A model generated the notes under the pieces. It did not search any database. It saw only the letters and a program-made list of their open reading frames with translations, and had not been told where the DNA came from. Below, one piece after another: positions 63,113 through 64,000 of a stretch of DNA of 64,000 bases (the stretch's first letter is position 1; each line of letters starts with the position of its first letter). Position numbers and translations under genes: made by a program. Source of the stretch: Planctomycetales bacterium (GTDB lineage: Bacteria; Planctomycetota; Planctomycetia; Planctomycetales; Planctomycetaceae); NCBI GenBank assembly GCA_026400835.1, contig JAPLOA010000087.1, forward strand, positions 1 to 64,000, in the 5' to 3' direction.

Positions 63113-63478
63113 TTAATTCTTCGGGCCTCTGTCTGTCATCAGTGAATGTACGAAGGCGCGAACGCCCAACACAGTCACGCGCGAACAACTGACGCCGTAA
63201 GGCCAGAATTCTGAAACTCCGGACTCCAGCGAAGTGACTTTCTGCACGACCTGATCGCGGAGATGCGAACTGGTCCTTCCCGGTAAAGGAAGGACCAGTC
63301 GAGAATTCAGGTTGCCCAATTAGCCAAGGGGTCGGTCGTGATCCTAACCTCTCCGCACTGGCGGTGCAGAATCTGCACCTCAGCGAACGGCCTGCAAGGC
63401 GAAATCACAACTTCAGGCCTGCCATTGAACTCAGGCAAAAGGCAGCTTTTGTGAAATCGCCCCTGCTTGCGAAATCGC
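63113..63478. other. Intergenic region with hairpin
   Basis: About 366 bp between convergent genes. A perfect 12-bp stem, ACTGGTCCTTCC (63269-63280) with GGAAGGACCAGT (63288-63299), and a 7-base loop could act as a termination structure, although no T run follows on either strand. Confidence 0.6.
63269..63299. terminator. 12-bp hairpin between convergent genes
   Basis: A strong perfect stem between the SDR gene and the O-antigen ligase-like gene. It lacks a T run on either side, so it is either a non-canonical terminator or a REP-like palindrome. Confidence 0.4.
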
Positions 63479-64000
63479 CTAAGACTTGCGATGAGGCGCA
63501 TTCAGGACAGGCTTGAAATCTGACATCAGACTCGAACTGCTTTTCTGAATCAACAGAGCGCTGACGATTCCCAGTGTCCAGGCAATGGTGAAGAAGAAGT
63601 CATACACCTGAGACACGAGGTTGAGTGAAAGAATAGAGTACACGATCAGCAAACTCAGGAAAGCCGCCGGGAAAAGTCGATCAGGGCGCCTGCGGTGCAA
63701 CAACCAGCAGGAAAGCATGCCGGTGATGAGTAGAAGTACTAACAGAAACCCGCCCAACCAGCCCATACGCAGTACCATCAAAATATAAGCGTTGTCGACG
63801 AGTTTGAGTGCATCTCTGGTTTCCGCTGTCCCCTCCAGATAGGGTATCTTCAAGGGAAATTCCTTCGTAGCCTCAGAGCCATAGCCCACAATCCCTGCGT
63901 TCGTCATGGCTTTTGCATAGGCCAGCGGCAATAAGAGCCGTGCTCTGCTGGATGAGTAAACCATCGCCGTTCCGTCGACCTCAATAATTCGATGCCGTTC
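63479..64000 (-). CDS. O-antigen ligase/polymerase-like membrane protein, C-terminal part
   Basis: The frame is open to the right edge, so the N-terminal part lies outside. About 173 residues are visible. GIVGYGSEATKEFP corresponds to the conserved periplasmic loop of O-antigen ligases (GxG in GYGS), then NAYILMVLRMGWLGGFLLVLLLITGMLS, the DNxYL-like motif and transmembrane helix, and two or three more hydrophobic helices. Such proteins ligate or polymerise glycan repeats at the periplasmic face. It belongs to a surface polysaccharide locus beyond this window. Confidence 0.75.
   Translation of the reverse strand, partial: ERHRIIEVDGTAMVYSSSRARLLLPLAYAKAMTNAGIVGYGSEATKEFPLKIPYLEGTAETRDALKLVDNAYILMVLRMGWLGGFLLVLLLITGMLSCWLLHRRRPDRLFPAAFLSLLIVYSILSLNLVSQVYDFFFTIAWTLGIVSALLIQKSSSSLMSDFKPVLNAPHRKS

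Overview
The window looks like chromosomal DNA of a planctomycete (phylum Planctomycetota, probably order Planctomycetales). The evidence is the combination of protein families: a DUF1559 pseudopilin-like protein, a Tat-exported DUF1501 protein, a secreted type I sulfatase, a BatA/VWA protein, a secreted LRR protein with a TIGR03067-like segment, and a short palindromic repeat whose translation gives the TRSVSEG string that I recall from planctomycete genomes. Base composition is moderate, and genes are spaced or in short overlapping operons. No rRNA, tRNA, CRISPR array, intact insertion sequence or phage was found.

Layout. 1-8.85 kb (minus strand) is an envelope/copper block: a pseudopilin-like N terminus, a Cys-rich exported protein, an LRR protein, a large SCO1 fusion, and a three-domain multicopper oxidase with its own terminator. 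8.85-10.6 kb is gene-poor and holds one copy of a dispersed 80-bp repeat. 10.6-14.5 kb has a PDZ/YbaY-like exported protein beside a PstS-like binding protein, a broken transposase, and a diadenylate-cyclase-like protein. 14.6-17.9 kb is a tightly overlapping three-gene catabolic operon (phosphotriesterase-homology protein, SelA-like PLP enzyme, EF0837/Atu3266-type amidohydrolase). 18.3-21.6 kb carries surface polysaccharide genes (methyltransferase, GT2 glycosyltransferase, UDP-glucose dehydrogenase), followed by palindromic repeats and a terminator.

21.9-30.9 kb has a redox-dead TlpA-like protein with EF-hand-like loops, an MFS transporter, and a minus-strand trio (GH10-like protein lacking its catalytic glutamates, methyltransferase, nucleotidyltransferase). 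The housekeeping genes purC and folP follow. 31.2-38.3 kb is another envelope block: an FtsQ/DivIB-like POTRA protein, a TolC-family lipoprotein, and an operon of an RND/MMPL transporter, an orphan GroES-like protein and a DUF962 (Mpo1-like) protein. 38.6-43.2 kb has repeat clusters, a tandem-SGNH esterase and an EAL-HDOD regulator. 44.1-51.5 kb has a carbamoyltransferase that seems to start at CTG, a UvrD/PcrA helicase, and an overlapping pair (TPR-AAA+ ATPase and TPR membrane protein). 51.6-64 kb holds ispD, a hot-dog thioesterase, a DUF2752 protein, two paralogous lipoproteins, the DUF1501/BatA/sulfatase group, a TerB-like protein, an SDR oxidoreductase and the C-terminal part of an O-antigen ligase-like protein.

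The least explained parts are: the SCO1-fusion/multicopper oxidase/Cys-rich block; the diadenylate-cyclase-like protein with GTRYR in place of GTRHR; the three-enzyme operon; the TPR-AAA+ plus membrane TPR pair; and the RND/GroES-like/DUF962 operon. All functional statements come from reading the sequence and recalled family knowledge; no database search was run.
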